A DNA stretch of 64,000 nucleotides from HGM04593 sp045634365 (GTDB lineage: Bacteria > Bacteroidota > Bacteroidia > Bacteroidales > Bacteroidaceae), in the NCBI GenBank assembly GCA_045634365.1, contig JAZRAC010000016.1:1-64000 (forward strand), read 5' to 3'. This document shows, in pieces, positions 62,696 to 64,000 of the stretch. Below the pieces are notes generated by a model that did no database searches, was not told where the DNA came from, and was given only the letters and a program-made list of their open reading frames with translations. How positions within the stretch are numbered: position 1 is the first letter of the stretch; every line of letters begins with the position of its first letter. A program made the position numbers and the translations under genes.

Positions 62696-64000
62696 TTATT
62701 TAACCTCGCTGCCGGGCTTTGTGGCGGGGGTAACGGTGAGCAAAGAGAGCTTGCCCTCGTTGTCCTCGGCACTCAAAATCATTCCCTCACTCACAATTCC
62801 GCGCATTGTGCGGGGAGCAAGATTGGCCACAAAGCACACCTGCTTGCCCACAAGCTCCTCGGGGTTGAAGTGCTTGGCAATACCCGAAAGGATGGTGCGT
62901 GTTTCGAGGCCGTCGTCTATCTTGAACTGCAACAGTTTGTCGGCCTTGGGTACTTTGGTACATTCGAGCACCGTGCCCACGCGAATATCTACTTTGGTAA
63001 AATCGTCAAACGCAATTTCGGGGCGTATGGGGTTGGCCTTGTATGCTGCGGCGACGTTGGCTTTTTTAACCTCCTCCAATCTATCCAACTGTGCCTGAAT
63101 AGCGTCGTCCTCTATCTTTTCGAAGAGCAATCCAACCTCGCCAAGAGTGTGACCTTCGGGGAGCAACTCTATACTGCCGAGGCTCGACCACTCGCAGCCG
63201 TTCATCTGCAACATTTCGCGCAACTTCTTGCTGCTGAAAGGCATAAACGGCTCAAAGGCAATTGAGAGGTTGGCAACCAACTGCAACGACAGGTTGAGGA
63301 TTGTGGCCACGCGACCAAGGTCGCTCTTTGCCACCTTCCACGGCTCTGTTTCGGCAAGGTAGCGGTTACCTATGCGGGCAAGCTCCATTGCCTCCTTCTG
63401 TGCATCGCGGAATTTATATTGGTCGAGCAGATGTTCCACCTTGCCCTTAACATCGACAAATTCGGCAATAATGGCCTTGTCGTAGTCGGTAAATTCGCCT
63501 GCGGCGGGTACCTTTCCGTCGAAATATTTTTTTGTGAGCACAAGCGCACGGTTCACAAAGTTGCCATACACGGCAACAAGCTCGTTGTTGTTGCGTGCCT
63601 GAAAATCCTTCCAAGTGAAGTTATTATCCTTTGTTTCGGGGGCATTGGCTGTGAGCACGTAGCGCAATACATCCTGCTTGCCGGGAAAATCGACAAGATA
63701 CTCGTTGAGCCACACTGCCCAATTGCGCGAGGTTGAGATTTTATCATCTTCGAGGTTCAGGAATTCGTTGCCGGGCACATTGTCGGGCAGCACATAGCTG
63801 CCGTGTGCCTTTAACATTGTGGGGAATACAATGCAGTGGAACACAATATTGTCCTTGCCAATGAAGTGAACAAGGCGTGTATCCTCGCTCTTCCACCACT
63901 GCTCCCAACTGTCGGGCAACAGCTCTTTGGTGTTGCTTATGTAGCCGATGGGAGCGTCGAACCACACATAGAGTACTTTTCCCTCGGCCCCTTCCACGGG
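62696..64000 (-). CDS. metG: Methionyl-tRNA synthetase (5' part beyond the window)
   Basis: The last 434 residues are present; the N-terminal part of the catalytic domain lies outside. Visible are YVWFDAPIGYISN, FIGKDNIVFHCIVFP, and the KMSKS loop in the variant form KISTSRNWAVW. The anticodon-binding helical domain (WKVAKSD, NLSLQLVANLSIAFEPFMP) follows. The C-terminal tRNA-binding EMAP/Trbp111-like domain contains KVDIRVGTVLECTKVPKADKL. Charges tRNA-Met for translation. The stop is normal; the truncation is only due to the window edge. Confidence 0.97.
   Translation of the reverse strand, partial: PVEGAEGKVLYVWFDAPIGYISNTKELLPDSWEQWWKSEDTRLVHFIGKDNIVFHCIVFPTMLKAHGSYVLPDNVPGNEFLNLEDDKISTSRNWAVWLNEYLVDFPGKQDVLRYVLTANAPETKDNNFTWKDFQARNNNELVAVYGNFVNRALVLTKKYFDGKVPAAGEFTDYDKAIIAEFVDVKGKVEHLLDQYKFRDAQKEAMELARIGNRYLAETEPWKVAKSDLGRVATILNLSLQLVANLSIAFEPFMPFSSKKLREMLQMNGCEWSSLGSIELLPEGHTLGEVGLLFEKIEDDAIQAQLDRLEEVKKANVAAAYKANPIRPEIAFDDFTKVDIRVGTVLECTKVPKADKLLQFKIDDGLETRTILSGIAKHFNPEELVGKQVCFVANLAPRTMRGIVSEGMILSAEDNEGKLSLLTVTPATKPGSEVK

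Noticed and set aside
1..64000. tRNA or rRNA genes, insertion sequences, prophage or integrase genes
   Set aside because: Intergenic gaps were read for cloverleaf or rRNA motifs and coding regions for transposase/integrase motifs; none was convincing.

Overview
The window is chromosomal DNA from a Gram-negative member of the Bacteroidota, most likely an anaerobic, host-associated Bacteroidales. Four things support this. There are type IX secretion/gliding genes (a PorP/SprF-like protein, GldK, GldL, GldM, GldN and a distant GldH). Promoters have the Bacteroidota form TTG-N18-20-TAnnTTTG. The oxygen-independent class III ribonucleotide reductase is present. Secreted enzymes for host-type glycans (beta-hexosaminidase, sialidase, alpha-fucosidase) are encoded. 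I see no tRNA, rRNA, CRISPR array, insertion sequence or prophage, so this is mostly core genome with one accessory glycan-degrading region.

Layout. 1-13.4 kb (+): a secreted GH20-GH33 two-enzyme polypeptide, a DAACS-family symporter, a GH29 alpha-L-fucosidase and a large non-catalytic modular surface protein. A short minus-strand gene at 6360-6731 looks like an in-frame splice of an EamA transporter start and a ketopantoate reductase end. 13.6-19.5 kb (+): the type IX secretion operon, which could export some of the preceding proteins. 19.6-27.8 kb (+): an outer-membrane beta-barrel, priA, a DUF2723/GT117 membrane protein, a polysaccharide deacetylase and queG, meeting dacB (-) end to end. 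29.4-38.4 kb (+): nadB, then purH-mreB-mreC-mreD-mrdA-rodA, the cell-elongation operon. 38.3-42.1 kb (-): metF-holB-ricT-like-gldH. 42.3-45.3 kb (-): a response regulator, its histidine kinase and two PepSY-like periplasmic proteins. 45.4-48.0 kb (-): rnr and a small conserved protein. 48.3-50.3 kb (+): an epimerase and a PAP2 membrane enzyme. 50.3-51.1 kb: a long non-coding stretch with a cobalamin riboswitch and possibly an unrelated minus-strand RNA. 51.1-53.8 kb (+): nrdD-nrdG. 53.9-64 kb (-): metG (cut by the window end), flippase, GT1, YfhO, GT2, pepP and a GT39-like transferase, i.e. a surface-glycan assembly cluster.

The most unusual signals are regulatory. A ~100-bp promoter-bearing element occurs upstream of nadB and, in the opposite orientation, upstream of the chimeric gene, with a partial third copy in front of the symporter. 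An identical 21-nt sequence sits 8 nt upstream of a -7-like element both at the response-regulator gene and at the PepSY-like gene, and is a strong candidate operator for that two-component system. A B12 riboswitch precedes the B12-independent ribonucleotide reductase. At protein level, a ~150-residue module occurs three times in two large secreted proteins that also share a C-terminal tail.
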